A stretch of 64,000 nt of DNA from Cunninghamella blakesleeana (GCA_017871115.1 JAFCIZ010000010.1:124001-188000), one strand, 5' to 3'; counted from the first letter of the stretch, positions 11,792-24,684 are shown. The notes: a model not told the origin generated them from the sequence alone. A program made the numbers and translations.

Positions 11792-12921
11792 ATAAAATAA
11801 TATATATGTATATAGTTAGTATGTCTATATAAGCAAAAACAAACGATACCTTTTTTTTTAATAAAAAAATTAAACAAAACAGTTTTTGATGCGCAAATTT
11901 GATAGAGAGGGTTTTCAAAAAAACATTATTGAAGATATATTTTTAATTTGTACTTTGCAAAAAACATAATTATAATAGCTAACTATAAATGTTTATTTAA
12001 TCTATTAACAATAAATGAATAAGTGAATAAAATATTGACTAATATAAATAGCTACAATAATGGTTCTATATATCTATGCCACGATAAAGAGAGGTTAAAA
12101 AATAATAATAGTAATGGGTACAGAATTGAATAAAAAATAAAATTAATACTCCATTTATTGACAAATGGTATTTAATGTACTTTGGGTATTTTATTGACAG
12201 GGTCAATATCAATATTCAAGCCATAGTATGTTAAACCATCAATTATATTTGAAGATCGGTAATGTAAGGCTGAGAGGTATCAAGAATTAAATATATATTA
12301 AAGATGCTACCATTATTATCACTATCATTATTTCGCCTACCAATTGTTACCACTTTAAAATTATAATTTTTTTCGTCAAAAGCATCTAATAATTGTAGGT
12401 GATATCGTCGATTGATGATTTTAAGAATTATAATAATAGTAATGATGGTTTGGTCTGGTGCGTTTTAGGTGACATTAGTTCCCCCATTCCCATTTTGAAA
12501 GCAGTTCCATGGTTGAGAAATATTTATTTATCTAATTCACCATTACATAAATATAAATGTAAATCAATATTTGTTGTCACATTCAAGCAGAATACTTGAT
12601 GATTTACTTCTTTTACAATCTCTATATTGTTCACCGTTTTCAGATTGGCTTGTGAATATCTTATAGTAAAATTATCATATATTAAAAATGTATCGATTAT
12701 GAATTTTAATACGTAAATAATAAACAAAAAAAAGAAAAAAAAATTCAAAAAGTAAAAAAAATATAAATGTCCAAATTTGATAATTAATGCGACACGAGAG
12801 AAACGAAAACTAATAAAATAATAAAATAGTAACGCCTATAAATTGGTATTTTTTTATGATTATTAATTATTTGATATTTAATGGATAATTTTTTTTAAAA
12901 AAAATTAAATGTTGTTTTTTA

Positions 12922-12956
<35 letters not shown>

Positions 12957-13217
12957 TTTTAAAAAAATAAAAATATATTAATACATGATCAAATGCATTC
13001 TATACATATAAAGAAAATTGAATTTAAATAATAAAAATAGTAAAAATAATACTAGTAATAAAAAAGAAAAAGGAAAAACTTGAGAAAAAATAAACTGATA
13101 ATAAATACATAATAAGGTATATAAAAAAAAAATCAAACTATCAAAGAAAAAAATCATAAATACATATAAATAAAAAAAACATACATAGAAAAAAATAAAT
13201 AAATAAATAAATAAAAA
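11792..13217. other. intergenic with a decayed gene
   Basis: Apart from the minus-strand pseudogene at 12172-12748, this stretch holds only AT-rich sequence, a (TA)n run at 12927-12952 and the 3' region of the RasGEF gene. Confidence 0.5.
12172..12748 (-). pseudogene. eroded protein-coding gene, family not recognised
   Basis: Several adjoining stretches on the minus strand have protein-like composition but are split by stops and frame changes: VNNIEIVKEVNHQVF and IDLHLYLCNGELDK (stop near 12524), then FLNHGTAFKMGMGEL in the same frame after the stop, then LLDAFDEKNYNFKVVTIG in another frame, and finally YYGLNIDIDPVNKIPKVH ending at the stop 12174-12172 in a third frame. No set of GT..AG introns that I tried joins them. 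The leucine/asparagine-rich character is reminiscent of fungal F-box/LRR-type proteins, but this is only an impression. Confidence 0.4.
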
Positions 13218-15951
13218 CTAACAAATCAATGGGCCACTAACGGATGCACTCCGTTGATGGGATAAATTTAAATTCCTATTTAGAACAGCATTTTTTTTAA
13301 CATGATCAACTCCATTATCTAAAGAAGTTGAAGACATATCTGTTGTTGTCGTTGATTTTGTCATGGTCATAGTAGAAGTATAAGGTATGGGAGTAGAATT
13401 AATTCTTGTTAAATCATGACTTTTACGAAATGGCCAAAATGAACGTTTTGATGATGAAGGGGAGGAAGTTTGGTTTTCTTCAAAACTAAATAAAGTTGGC
13501 GTTCTTGGTGAATCTTCTAATTGTATCATACTACTACTATTACTTTCGGAAGAGGAGGTGGTGCTAAGCATGCTATCATGGCGATGATGATTAGTTGTTG
13601 TTGATTGACTAAAATGGCTATGGTAACTATTAGCTCTTTGAATAGATGCTGAGGATGGTAAGGGTTTTCGATTGGATAAAGGCTCACGCAATGAGCTTAG
13701 CTCATCTATAATTTTTTCATTAACCCATGTTCGCATTAATAAATAATGAGTTATCCTTTGTTGTTCAATTGGAATATTATAATGATGATCTTGCTCTATA
13801 TCCAATAATATAGAATCCTCCATTGGTGGTGTAATAGGCGAAGATGGCAAAGAGATTGATCTAGAAGAGGTTAATAATTGATGGTATTGTTGTAAATTGA
13901 TAGATTTAGTGGTAGATGATATGATCCCTGAAGGTGAATAATTTTGTTTTGAAAAAAAGCCATTTTTCTTTTTCAAAAAATGAGTAGGAGGTCGAAGAGG
14001 ATAAGCAGGCGTACTTTGAAATGTTTTCATCCAATCTAATATATCTTGCTTTCGCATATCATCTTCTAATGACGATGACGATGACGATTTATTCACAGTT
14101 AAGATGTATGTCATATCGTGGATCAATACACCTAGAAAGGGGACCATGGATAATTTAAGCAGTCGATGATGATATTGGCAATGAGGGATTAAAGCTCTAA
14201 TATGTTCACGATATTTGCTATAATTATCTGTTTCTGACATCAGTGAGGTTAGCATTTCTAATTTATGCATACGTTTTTTAGGTATACATTCCCATGTTCG
14301 TTTTAATCTTTGAATTGGTGGTGTACCTAGTGCTGATACAATGGCCTTTAATGTTTGATAATTATGAAGCGTTAAACATAAGGATGCAATTTTGATCCAT
14401 CGATGAACAACTTGAGCGCGATGGGAAGCTTCTTGTGGCAATAAAATAGAATGTTCAATGGATCTCGTTAAATAATTAAAAAAGTCGGTAGAGGCTACTA
14501 TGTTTGGGTGAGGTATTTTAGATACACTACGATGTTGCTGTAAAGCTTCAGGTGGTATAGCTTTAAAAATGCTACTTTCAATTAATGTAAGTTGGTAAGC
14601 AATTAATTCTGGTGAAAATTCCATAATGTTTGGTGCAGTCATAGCGCTCATATAAATAGTTCTTATATTCGTTAACGCTTTTCGAATATTTGCTATTTGT
14701 TGTTGTTGTTGTTGGTCATTCTTTTTTTCTTGTTGCTGCTCTTGTAATAAAACATCTAATTGTTGTTGCAATTCTCTATGTAAACCAAGTAATGGTGAAG
14801 CTGGGATTTTAGGAATATAAAAATCAGTCGTACAAGTTGGAAGAATAGGTAATGCCATGCTTTCCCCTGTATTCGTTTGTACTGGTACAAGATCATATGG
14901 GTCAATGTGAATAGTTTCTAAACAGGTTGAACTTGTGATCGTTGATGCTGATAATGGTGACGATGGCGATGTATTAGTATAATTGGTATGACTAGGATTT
15001 TTTGGTCGAGGTGGTACTAAAAAAAATATAAATAAAAAAAAATGCCATAAATAAATTATTACCTGAGAAAATATATGCAAATATTGATTCCTTTTTTGGA
15101 ATACTTACATGATGGTTTATTAATTGATGAGGGTGTATCAAGTGCTGTTGCAGATGTTAATATATCTTCTTCTTCTTCATCGTCGTCATCGTCGTCGTCA
15201 TCATCATCATCGTCGTCGTCTTCTATTTTTTCTTTATCGTTGTTTGATATTATAGGTAAAGATGGTGTTTGATTTTGTCTAAATGCAAAATCCGTCGTAA
15301 AAATAGCTAAAGGTGGGGGTACGGATCTTTTTGTAGAAATAGAGGGTTTACTAATTACACGAAGCGGTGGTTTTGGTGGAACAGGTGGTGGAGATTTGCC
15401 ATTCATATAAGTAGTTTGTGATAAAATAGTTTCTAATTGTGTGATACTTGATCGTATCGTTTCCAAGAGTTGATAATAATCATTTGGTGTTGTTACTAAA
15501 GCTAAATTTATTAAATAAATTAAAAAAATAAAATAAAATAAAAGTACCACATGTTAGTCCACCCAATTTAATGAAGCTTCATGTATGAATTTTCCCCTAT
15601 CATCCCCTTACTTTTTTGTTTTTATTTTTTGACATATTCTTAATATATATATATATATATAATACTATATAAGATCATCGCTGCTATTTATTATTATTAT
15701 TATTATTATTATTACTTTGATGTACAAATTTAACACTATGTAATTGTTGAGTAGATAATTCAACGGTAGATATAAATTTATTATATGCATCCTATACGAA
15801 AGTTGAGAAATATAATATATTTAATAAATCGTATAGTTTAATAGTCTGGTGAATATATATTTATGTAGTTTATTGTTAGTATAAATACTTTGGTTTGGCC
15901 ATTATTTAGTAAGTCAGAAGCTTCTTTATATAAAATTTGTGAAGTTTCCAT
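13218..15951 (-). CDS. Ras guanine-nucleotide exchange factor (CDC25-homology domain)
   Basis: Secure exons: 15501-15109 and 15016-13218 (phase 1 junction). The long last exon contains a RasGEF domain: FSPELIAYQLTLIESSIFKA, IEHSILLPQEASHRAQVVHR, HNYQTLKAIVSALGTPPIQR, RTWECIP and VPFLGVLIHDMTYI. It would activate Ras-family GTPases at membranes. Before it are a proline-rich PPPVPPKPP motif (possible SH3 ligand), a long Asp/Glu run and a Gln-rich helix; the tail is Ser-rich. Exons 15951-15889 (METSQILYKEASDLLNNGQ) and 15791-15716 (DAYNKFISTVELS...) plainly belong upstream and suggest a helical MIT-like N-terminal domain. I could not find an in-frame splice path between 15716 and 15501: the intervening stretch (about 15580-15543) reads FIHEASLNWVD in one frame and GGLTC in another. 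The gene starts 260 bp from the divergent gene at 16212. Confidence 0.82.
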
Positions 15952-16211
15952 TATTTAGTCAAGTAATAAAAACATGTATAAAAATATAATATAATAGTTA
16001 AAAGATACTATAAGTAAAGAAAAGATAGGAAAAAAAAAAAAAAAAAAAAAAAAGAGAAAGAAAAGAAAAAAAAGACGAAACAGCCAAAGAAAAAAAGAGG
16101 GGATTAAAATCAATTCAAACTCAGTATTTTTTTTTTTGAGTTTTGATCTTTTTCTATTTTTTCTTTCCATCAATTTTTTTACAACTCCTATTACGATTAT
16201 TAAAAACATAA

Positions 16212-17064
16212 ATGGATACCTTAACAATAGAATTAGTAACACGATATATATCAGTTGGTGGTAGTATTATTGATCAACTTGGAAAGGAGGGAACACCTAC
16301 CAATTTACCCCAGCATTACATCGAGAATCGTATAAATAGAGATAAAACAGAACATCATCATATAACTTTTGCCAATCATCTTGAATTAAAAGAGCTATTA
16401 AAAAAGAAAGAGATTCCCAAAAAGAATCAACGTGAAGAACTTAAAAAGTTAATCCAAGAATTAATTAAAACCTTTGGTCATCCTACTACTTGGGAAAAGC
16501 CTGTTGATCTTGGTTTAGGTTGCTTAAAAGAAAGTCGAAAAAACCGAAGTTATTTTAGAGTTATTTATTGGCCCTTTGGACAGAAATTAAGAAAACACCT
16601 CGGTTTAAACCCAACTTATTTTCATATTACGATTGGATTTAATCCTTCAGATATTCATTCTTATAAAGGTCCTGCTACACTTAAAGGATTAAAGTCAAAA
16701 AGAAAACCTATATCAACCGAAAGATTAACAATGTTAAGTCATATAGCCAAGGATTATACTCATGATATTGAATTTTTGGAACATTTGCTTCGATTATGCA
16801 AGTTAAATGATATGGAGATATTAGCAGGTAAAAATATTTATAAGTATAATAGATAAATATACATTGTTATTATTATTGATATTATGTATTATTCACTAAT
16901 ATATAACTATTTATTTACTTATTTATATTATGATCGTAATAATAATAGATTCATGGCGTCATTATGTAAAGGAGGCCGATAAAAGGTTTACAAGTGTCAA
17001 AAAAAAAAGAAATAGATCTGAAGATAAAAAAGCTAATGGAGATATAAGAGCTCAAGTAAAATAA
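16212..17064 (+). CDS. 2H-phosphoesterase-like protein
   Basis: Exons 16212-16827 and 16949-17064 give 243 aa. Two H-x-T motifs, HHITFAN near residue 50 and FHITIGF near residue 137, are spaced as in the 2H phosphoesterase fold (LigT/CPDase-like), whose paired histidines act on 2',3'-cyclic or related phosphodiesters. Between them lie a Lys-rich helical segment and GLGCLKESRKNRSYFRVIYW. The C-terminal exon is short and very basic (KKKRNRSEDKK). The natural substrate is unknown; a role in RNA end processing or nucleotide metabolism is inference from the family. It shares a 260-bp divergent promoter with the RasGEF gene. Confidence 0.6.
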
Positions 17065-19077
17065 TATAGAAACAAAAGCAGCATTTTATAAAGTAAACTC
17101 GTACATTAGATTTCAACAAAGCGAAATATATTAAAACCACAATAAAAAAAGCTTTGGAATTATCTGTTCAAATCACCTTAGTACACATTTATAATAATTT
17201 TATTTATATGTAATTATAAAAAGACTGGAGTTAATATATTGGAATATGTATCCAATAAATGTTTTCTATAAAATAGCTCAATTTTTTCTATCTAAAATTC
17301 GTCAATTTCAACGTTGCTAATAAGGAATGAAATAAATACAAAAAAAAAAAAAAATACGAGAATATTCACAAAGAATAAATATTAACTCTGAAAAAGGTGT
17401 CTTGCTTTCGCCTTTTATTAAAATTTACAAAATTCTTAATTTTACATACATTAGAAACTATTTTTCTTTTTCTTTCTCATTTTTTTAATTATTCTCTCTG
17501 GGCTTCCTAATTTGGATTAACATGGATACCCCTTTTTTTATTTACATCGATTTTCTTAACAATTTTAAGTCGTTCTACATTTAAAAAGGTAATTTTTACT
17601 CATAAACTGTTCATATTAAAGTAATAATGGGTATTGGACGAATATATGTAAATAAAAAATTATTTGTATTAAGATTTTATATAAAACATGGATAAAAATA
17701 ATTATGCAGCTAATTATGCTGATTTCCTTGTTTTAATTTTTAGATGCATGAAATTACCCAACGAAACCTTGAAGAATGGATGGCGTAAAAGAAACAAGAT
17801 ATCTCGAACTGGTGATGTTTTATACCACTGATAAAATATTACTCTAGATGTTTTTATTTTTATTTTACTTTTATTATTGATAATCATCCTTCCTAACTCT
17901 GATATTATAGGTCAAGCGTATATAATCCTGAAGCTAGATCTTCAAGCAATGTATATAATAATGGAAGATCTTGGGTTAGAACCAAGCGGCAAGAAATAAA
18001 TCAAATATGATGGCGTTGGTCATATAGCAATAAATCGGATAATAAGATAGATCAAAACAAGTAATATTGACCAATATATTAAAGTGCTTTACAATATGAG
18101 AACATATAAATATTACGTGAACTGGTATCTTCTGTAGCACAGTTAAGAGATACTTTAAGGAATGCTGTGCCGCCAATGTTGTAGAAGGAAAGGAGCTATG
18201 CCAATAATGTCCAAAATTAATCGTGTATTTAATTCTAAAAGGAACAGAAAAAGGCAATATATGACTGCATATATTCTTATATTCTTATTATTACTCTTAT
18301 GAATATTGAATACATTCCAACTGAAATGATTAAGAAAAATGTAACAGGGAAAAAAAAATTAATAAAAACAAACAATTAGAGTTTTAAAACTTTAAAAAAA
18401 AAACCGACTAAAAAGGTCATATCATCTTGTCCAATTATATTTTGCATAAATATTATATAAAAGATAAACCATATAAAGTAAGTCAAATTATTTGAAAAAA
18501 AAAAAAAAAGACTATGATGCAACCAATTTTTCGTTTTCACAATATTAAATGTATCAACTATATTATTGTTTTTATTTTATTTTTATCGGATATCCTTTTT
18601 TTGGAAGATAAAACGCATGTGTAAAATATAAAATAGAATGTACTTGAAAGAAGAAAAAAAAGTATCTATAAAAAAAAAAACGTCATATCAGTTCTGTGAG
18701 TAAAAAAAAAAAAGTGATAAAATAAAACAATGAAGGGAAAACGTGGTCAGTGATTGTATATCATTGGTCCCCAACAAAATTACTTTTATTATTATACTTT
18801 CTCCTTTTATATTTGTTATCAGTTACCATTAAATAAGTAATTTTGTATAATTGGAAACATTTAAGATAAATAGCCATAAAAGTTAAAAAAAAATAATGTT
18901 TATTGATAAAAAAAATGATAAAAATTATAATACTAAAGATATTACTTACGTCATATGAGAAAAAATATAAATATATATATATATAGAAGTAGAATGATTT
19001 ATGTACAGAGGATATATATTGATATAAACATATATAAAATAGAGAAAAGATAAAGGGTAAAGATATATTTATATAAG
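17065..19077. other. intergenic with decayed coding-like stretches
   Basis: About 17750-18260 on the plus strand has protein-like fragments in shifting frames, for example LPNETLKNGWRKRNKISRTG, SWVRTKRQEIN, then VAQLRDTLRNAVPPML, separated by stops. This is most simply an old dead gene or element. The rest is AT-rich with poly-A runs; nothing else seen. Confidence 0.4.
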
Positions 19078-20216
19078 CTAAGCCATTGAAGGTGGGTTAG
19101 ATTTTTTGAAAGAGTCACGTACTTGATCATCGCCAAAAAATTCATTCAATAATTTCCCGCTTTGTCCCGTAAGTGCTTCTAAATCTCTGGTAATTTCAAA
19201 TCTTTGTTTTTTCTGTTGAAGACCCCACATTTCCAATAAAAAGCCAACATGGTCATCATTTCCAACACTATCATATAAAATCTGTCTCAAGTTACTAAGA
19301 TCCATACGATTGACGGCATGATCTCGTTGTAAACCAGAAAACATCTGTTGACTGACTTCATGTAAAGTTAATAATTGGGGGCCAGTGATCTTGTAATCTT
19401 TTGTACGATGAGAAAAGATAGAAGAGTGAGCAACATAACCAGTGGCACGAGCAATATCACTTATATTACAAGATTCAACAGTATAATCTAATTCTAATAA
19501 AGGGAAAGCATCATGTTCAGCAATATAATCACGAAAGACCATAAGATGTTGATGAAGAATACCAGGATATCTTAAAATGGTAACGCGGTTCTTGTCCAAC
19601 TGTTGTAATAAATATGATTCAATAGATGTAAATTGGTAATGGAAGGATGGTTTATGTAAACACAAAGGATTATGATCATTTGTAATATCAATTGTTTCAT
19701 CTTCATTCATAAAAGGAAATGTATCTTTTGGTGAAAAGGGTGTTAAAAAAATGATATGCTCTACATTGGCTTCCTTTGCTGCATCAATAAAACTGTTGAT
19801 AAAGATAGAAATAAAAAGAAGAGATAAATAAAAATGAAAAGTTTTTTTTTTGTTATCTCTATTTATACTATTTTTTAAAATATTTACGTTTTTCCAAATT
19901 GAAGGATATTGTTTCTTGTCATGCGATCATTAAGAGGATCAATAAGTAAACATAGTTTGGCAACACCTTGTAAAGCTTCAACAGCTTTATGGGGTTCATT
20001 AAATATATCAAAAGCTACTACATTAGCGCCCATTTTTTCTAAAGCTTGAGCTCTTTCGGTTTTGCCGTCAGCCAATCCTCCATAAACGGGAAAGTGAGGT
20101 AAATGTTTATGCTGATTTGGTAAATTTAACAATTGTTGAACAATGGCCATTCCTTTATCACCATCAGCTCCAGTTACAAAGATAGGTCCTTTTCCAATAT
20201 TTTTCATGTTTGTCAT
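19078..20216 (-). CDS. NmrA-like NAD(P)-binding protein (atypical SDR)
   Basis: Exons 20216-19888 and 19792-19078 give 347 aa. The N-terminus has a Rossmann dinucleotide motif, FVTGADGDKGMAIVQQLL, followed by a strand/helix pattern with KMGANVVAFDIFN and VEHIIFLTPF, as in NmrA/HSCARG-like proteins. These bind NAD(P) and act either as redox-sensing regulators or as reductases; no SDR-type YxxxK motif is evident, so a regulatory role is as likely as catalysis. The C-terminal half (SIFSHRTKDYKITGPQLLTL) matches the substrate-side region of the family. It lies 299 bp from the divergent SGT gene. Confidence 0.78.
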
Positions 20217-20515
20217 TTTTTAATAAAGAGTTTCAGATATATGTAAAAAATAAAATAAAAAGTGAAAAAAAGAGAAAAGAAAAAATTGAAAATTAAAAAA
20301 AGGGATCAAGTATATTTATATTAATCAAATGAAAGATAAATATAAAAAATTTCATTGGTTCAAAGAAAAAAATCAGTAAAATTGACAAATTATTTATTTG
20401 ATTGGATCTGAGGTTTAAAATTTTACATTCTCTTTTTTTTTTCCCTTTTTTTTTTACAGCCAAGGATTTTACTTTCTTCTTTTATATTCTTTCCCTTTCT
20501 AAGTTTAAATAAAAT

Positions 20516-22324
20516 ATGGCATCCGAAAATAAAAAAGCTTTAGTATTTTCTATTTTGGAATTTTTACAAAAATCTTGTACTGATGGTACTATAGCTACTG
20601 ATGATGTCGAAGGAATCGAAGGTAAAGTAATATTATGAAATAATAGTAATACTTTCTAATATATATATATATATATATATACACGTATATAATTTGTAAA
20701 TGAGGTTATATGACGTGTAATAAGGTTTTTTCTTATTCTAATTTTTATCCATTTATTTATACTATACACAGTTGCTATGCAATGTATTGGTGAAGCCTTT
20801 GGAGTTGATACTTCTGATGCTGCTCAACAAGAAGCTTATAATACTAAACCTGCTAATTTATTAACCATCTTTGATGTCTATTTAAAAACCAAATCTAAAT
20901 CAAAGGCTCAAGTAAGAGAAATAAACAGAAAGAATGAAAGAAAAAAAGGGAAAGAGAGCTTTTTTTTAATATATATTATATTTTTTATTGTTATTATTAA
21001 ATAGCCTTCCACATCTGGTTCTCCTGTTAGTCAACGTAAGTTATATATATACATGTATAAATATATAAATAAACAAAAGGATTATATAAAGACTGCTTTA
21101 TTTATTTTATGTATATACTTTATACTAATTTAAAAAAATAATTTCATTTATTTATTAGCTGTACGTTAGTGAGACAAAAAATACATATTGATATATATTG
21201 GTAACAAATACATGATTTATTAATATAAAAATTTTATAAATAGAAAGAAGTTTCTGAAGAAGATAAGAAAAAAGCCGAAGAATTGAAAGCTGCTGGTAAT
21301 CGTCAAGTTGCTGAACGTAATTACCCTGAAGCTATCAAGTTATATACTGAAGCTATTACTCTTAATGGTAACCAAGCTGTTTACTATGCTAATCGGTAAT
21401 TATAATTTAAAAAATAAAAATAGCTATGGTAATAAACAAGTAAATAAATACAAAACACTAACATATACATATGTGGGGATATAATAGTGCTGCTGCTTAT
21501 AGTCAACAAGGTGATCATCAAAAAGCTGTAGAAGATGCCAAGAAAGCTGTTGAAATTGATCCAAAATATAGTAAAGCCTATAGCCGTATGGGGTAATAAG
21601 AATAATAATAATAAGAGCAAAATGGATGTATTTTTTAATTCTATTTTAATTTTAATTTTTTTTTCTTTTATTATTATATATATGAATATAGTCATGCTTA
21701 TTTCTGTTTGGATAAATTTGAAGATGCTGTTTCTGCTTATGAAAAAGGTTTAGAATTAGATCCTAATAATGCTACACTCAAATCATCTTTGGCTACTGCT
21801 AAATCTAAAATAGAACGTCAAAGCTTAGATCGATCAATTAATAACGAAAGTCCTGCAGGTGGTGCTGGCGCTGGTGGCATGCCTGATATTGCATCTTTAT
21901 TAAACAATCCTGCTTTAATGGGTATGGCTCAACAAATGATGCAATCTGGTGCTCTTGATCAATTCATGAATAATCCTAATATGGCAAGAATGTAAGTCAT
22001 CTTTATTATAATTATAAATATATATTTATATTATATCATCAACATCATCCTTATATATTTATTCTTCTACTTTTCTTTTTATTTTTTTTAGGGCACAACA
22101 AATGATGGGTGGTGGAGGCGGTGGCCTTGCTGACATGTTGAATAACCCTGAAATGATGGAAATGTAAGTTTATATATATATATATATATATATGATTAAT
22201 CGAGTTTCATTATTTTATTAAATATATATATATTATATTATATAGGGCACGTAATATGATGGGTGGCGGCGGCGGTGGTCGTAACAATAGCAGCAACAAC
22301 AATAACAACAATAACAACAATTAA
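20516..22324 (+). CDS. SGT2: SGT/SGTA-type TPR co-chaperone
   Basis: Exons: 20516-20621, 20772-20911, 21005-21025 (or 21005-21035 plus 21159-21160), 21244-21395, 21488-21592, 21692-21991, 22092-22163 and 22246-22324; 324 or 328 aa. The N-terminal helical homodimerisation domain (LVFSILEFLQKSC ... QCIGEAFGVD) binds the Get4/Get5 side. Three TPR repeats follow (AAGNRQVAERNYPEAIKLYT, AAAYSQQGDHQKAVEDAKKA, HAYFCLDKFEDAVSAYEKG) that bind Hsp70/Hsp90 tails. The C-terminus has Met/Asn/Gly-rich STI1-like segments (ASLLNNPALMGMAQQMM, ADMLNNPEMMEMA) that hold tail-anchored client helices, ending in poly-Gly and poly-Asn instead of the usual Gln-rich tail. It is cytosolic and feeds the GET pathway. The linker junction is ambiguous; see findings. 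Confidence 0.92.
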
Positions 22325-23251
22325 TTTTTTTATCAATTTTAAGTTTAATAAATGTAAAAAAGGTTAAAATAAAAGGAGTTCATATAATGAAACTTCATTT
22401 TGAATATATTAAACATATATAAAATAAATAACAAATGAAATGATAATTTTTGAATCAATCACTATGGTAATAAGATTATATATATATATATGAAATATGG
22501 GATACAAAGTTATTATAATAATAATTATAATTAAAATAGAATATAAAGATTACTTTTTGTTAATTAAAAATGGTAATACTCTTAATAACCCACTGTTTTA
22601 TTTAAAAAAAATAACACCTTTTGATTGGTGAATCATGCAAAAATGAATTCACTTTAACAAACGCCAATAGGTTTTTATTGTATCAAAAAAAATTACATTT
22701 AAATAAAAAAGTAGAATGATATAAAATAAAAAGATTAATAAAAGGTATAAATGAAAAACATGTAGGTTAGTACATATATTTGTATATATATAATAAATAA
22801 ATAAAGATTAAATATGAGTAATTCTTTTATTTTCACATGTACAACAGCTGAGAGTAAAAATGAAAATGAGTAGAATATATAATATAAAGGAATAAATAAG
22901 CTTATTAATGTCTTTTTATAAGCAATATGAAATGATAAAAATAGCTTACAATTATTATTATTTTTAATTATTCTTATTGTTGTATGTTAAGAAAAGCTTA
23001 TTTAGCCCATATAATATGAAAATGGGACTTTTTTTAAAAAAAAAAGTGAAAAAAAAATTAAGTAACGCCTTTTTCATTTTTTTCCCCACACTTTTTTTGT
23101 TATTATTTCCATTTTCTTTTCTTTTATATTTCTCTTTTCTTTTTTCTTTTTCTTTTCTTTTATTATCGTTTATTATCAATCATATTTAGCATACCTTTCT
23201 CTTTCATACATTTTTTCATTCTTTTCTTTGTTTAAAAAAATAAAATAAAAT
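22325..23251. other. intergenic, AT-rich
   Basis: 3' region of the SGT gene and promoter of the acyl-CoA-binding gene. Pyrimidine-rich tract 23080-23170 just upstream of the latter. No gene seen. Confidence 0.5.
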
Positions 23252-23472
23252 ATGTCCACTTCACCATATGATATTGACGTACGCTTTTGTAGAGCTTTGG
23301 CAGTTGTACAAGCTTTACCACTGAATGAAATGGAGCTCCAACCTATACCAGCAGATAAATTAAAGTTTTATGGACTATATAAACAAGCAACTCGGGGTGA
23401 ATGTAATATACCAAAGCCTTCGTCAAGAAAAGTAGTAGAATATGCTAAATGGTAAAATTTAATATATAGTTG

Positions 23473-23509
<37 letters not shown>

Positions 23510-24684
23510 TATAAATAAATAAATAAATGAAAATATACCCATTAATTGAAACGAATAAATATTTTTTATGTGGTATATTTTTTCTCTTTTTAGGAAAGCG
23601 TGGTACCGAGTTAAAAATTTACGCTCTATAGAAGCAAAAAGTCTTTATGTAAATGCATTAATAGAACTTTTAGTGGAGGTAAAAATAAATAATAATATAA
23701 TACAATATAATAATTATATGTAGATATAATAATCATAATCATAATTTATACTTGTGTATATTTTATATTATCTAGTTTATCAATCGTTATCCAAATAGTG
23801 AACATGTAGAATTTGCTACAAAAGCCCTTGAGAGATTAGATTTAACAATAAATCACGATGAAGAAACTTTAAATGAACAAGGTAAATATATATATGTATA
23901 TATGTATATAAATGTTAATATTAATTTATTTTTAATGGTATAAACTCTATTTATTTATATATTTTAATATATAGATTATTACATGGATAAAATAAATTAC
24001 CCATCTGATCAATTTCAAGATTTGTTAACACATATTGAACCACAAGAATTATCATATTATACCCAAATTATTACATCACCAACCAACTCATATTTTTCAC
24101 CACAAGCATCTATAGCCAATGAATCAATATATAGTACCACACCATCATTAAATACATCAGTCTCCACATATCATCATCAACAACAAGAACCTAGCGAACC
24201 ACGTACGCCTTTACTATCCCCACAACAATATACATATGGTTATTCTAAAAAACAAATGAATGTATATCCAATCACCTCTTCTAATACTGATATATTAACC
24301 TCTCAAAAAAGCAATACCAGTCACCATAATGGTTTAATATTACCACCTCCTACTTGTCAAGGAAAAAAACAAAAATTATCAGAAAAAGCATTAGAAAATT
24401 TACAAACGGAAGTAACAGCACTATCTGAACAAATGGATCGATTAACAAAAGATTGGAAAAAGAAAGAATTAAGAAAAAAACAATACAGCCCCGTCTTATG
24501 GTTGATAAAGGCAATGATCAAACATATTTTTACCAATTCTATTATTTTTGGTCTCGTTTTATGGGTCGCATGGTATCGAAAATCACCTGTCGCAATTGCC
24601 TTTATAAATTATATGAAATATCAATTTAGAATGTTATTACATCAATTATCTAAAAAGGCGATGTTTTGGAAGTTAACAGTTTAA
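23252..24684 (+). CDS. acyl-CoA-binding membrane protein, ACBD5/Atg37-like
   Basis: Exons 23252-23451, 23594-23678, 23776-23881 and 23975-24684 give 366 aa. The N-terminus is an acyl-CoA-binding domain: FCRALAVVQALP, then LKFYGLYKQATRGECN, AKWKAWYRVKNLRSIEAKSL and YVNALIELL, holding the usual Tyr/Lys ligand residues. A Ser/Thr/Pro/Gln-rich linker, a coiled coil (ENLQTEVTALSEQMDRLTKD), a basic patch and one transmembrane helix (IIFGLVLWVAWY) follow. ACBD + coiled coil + C-terminal anchor is the layout of ACBD5 and yeast Atg37, which sit on peroxisomes, bind long-chain acyl-CoA and take part in pexophagy or contact sites. Peroxisomal location here is inferred from that layout. Confidence 0.85.

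Noticed and set aside
15075..15272. Plus-strand poly-serine frame
   Set aside because: Antisense shadow of the Asp/Glu run in the RasGEF exon.
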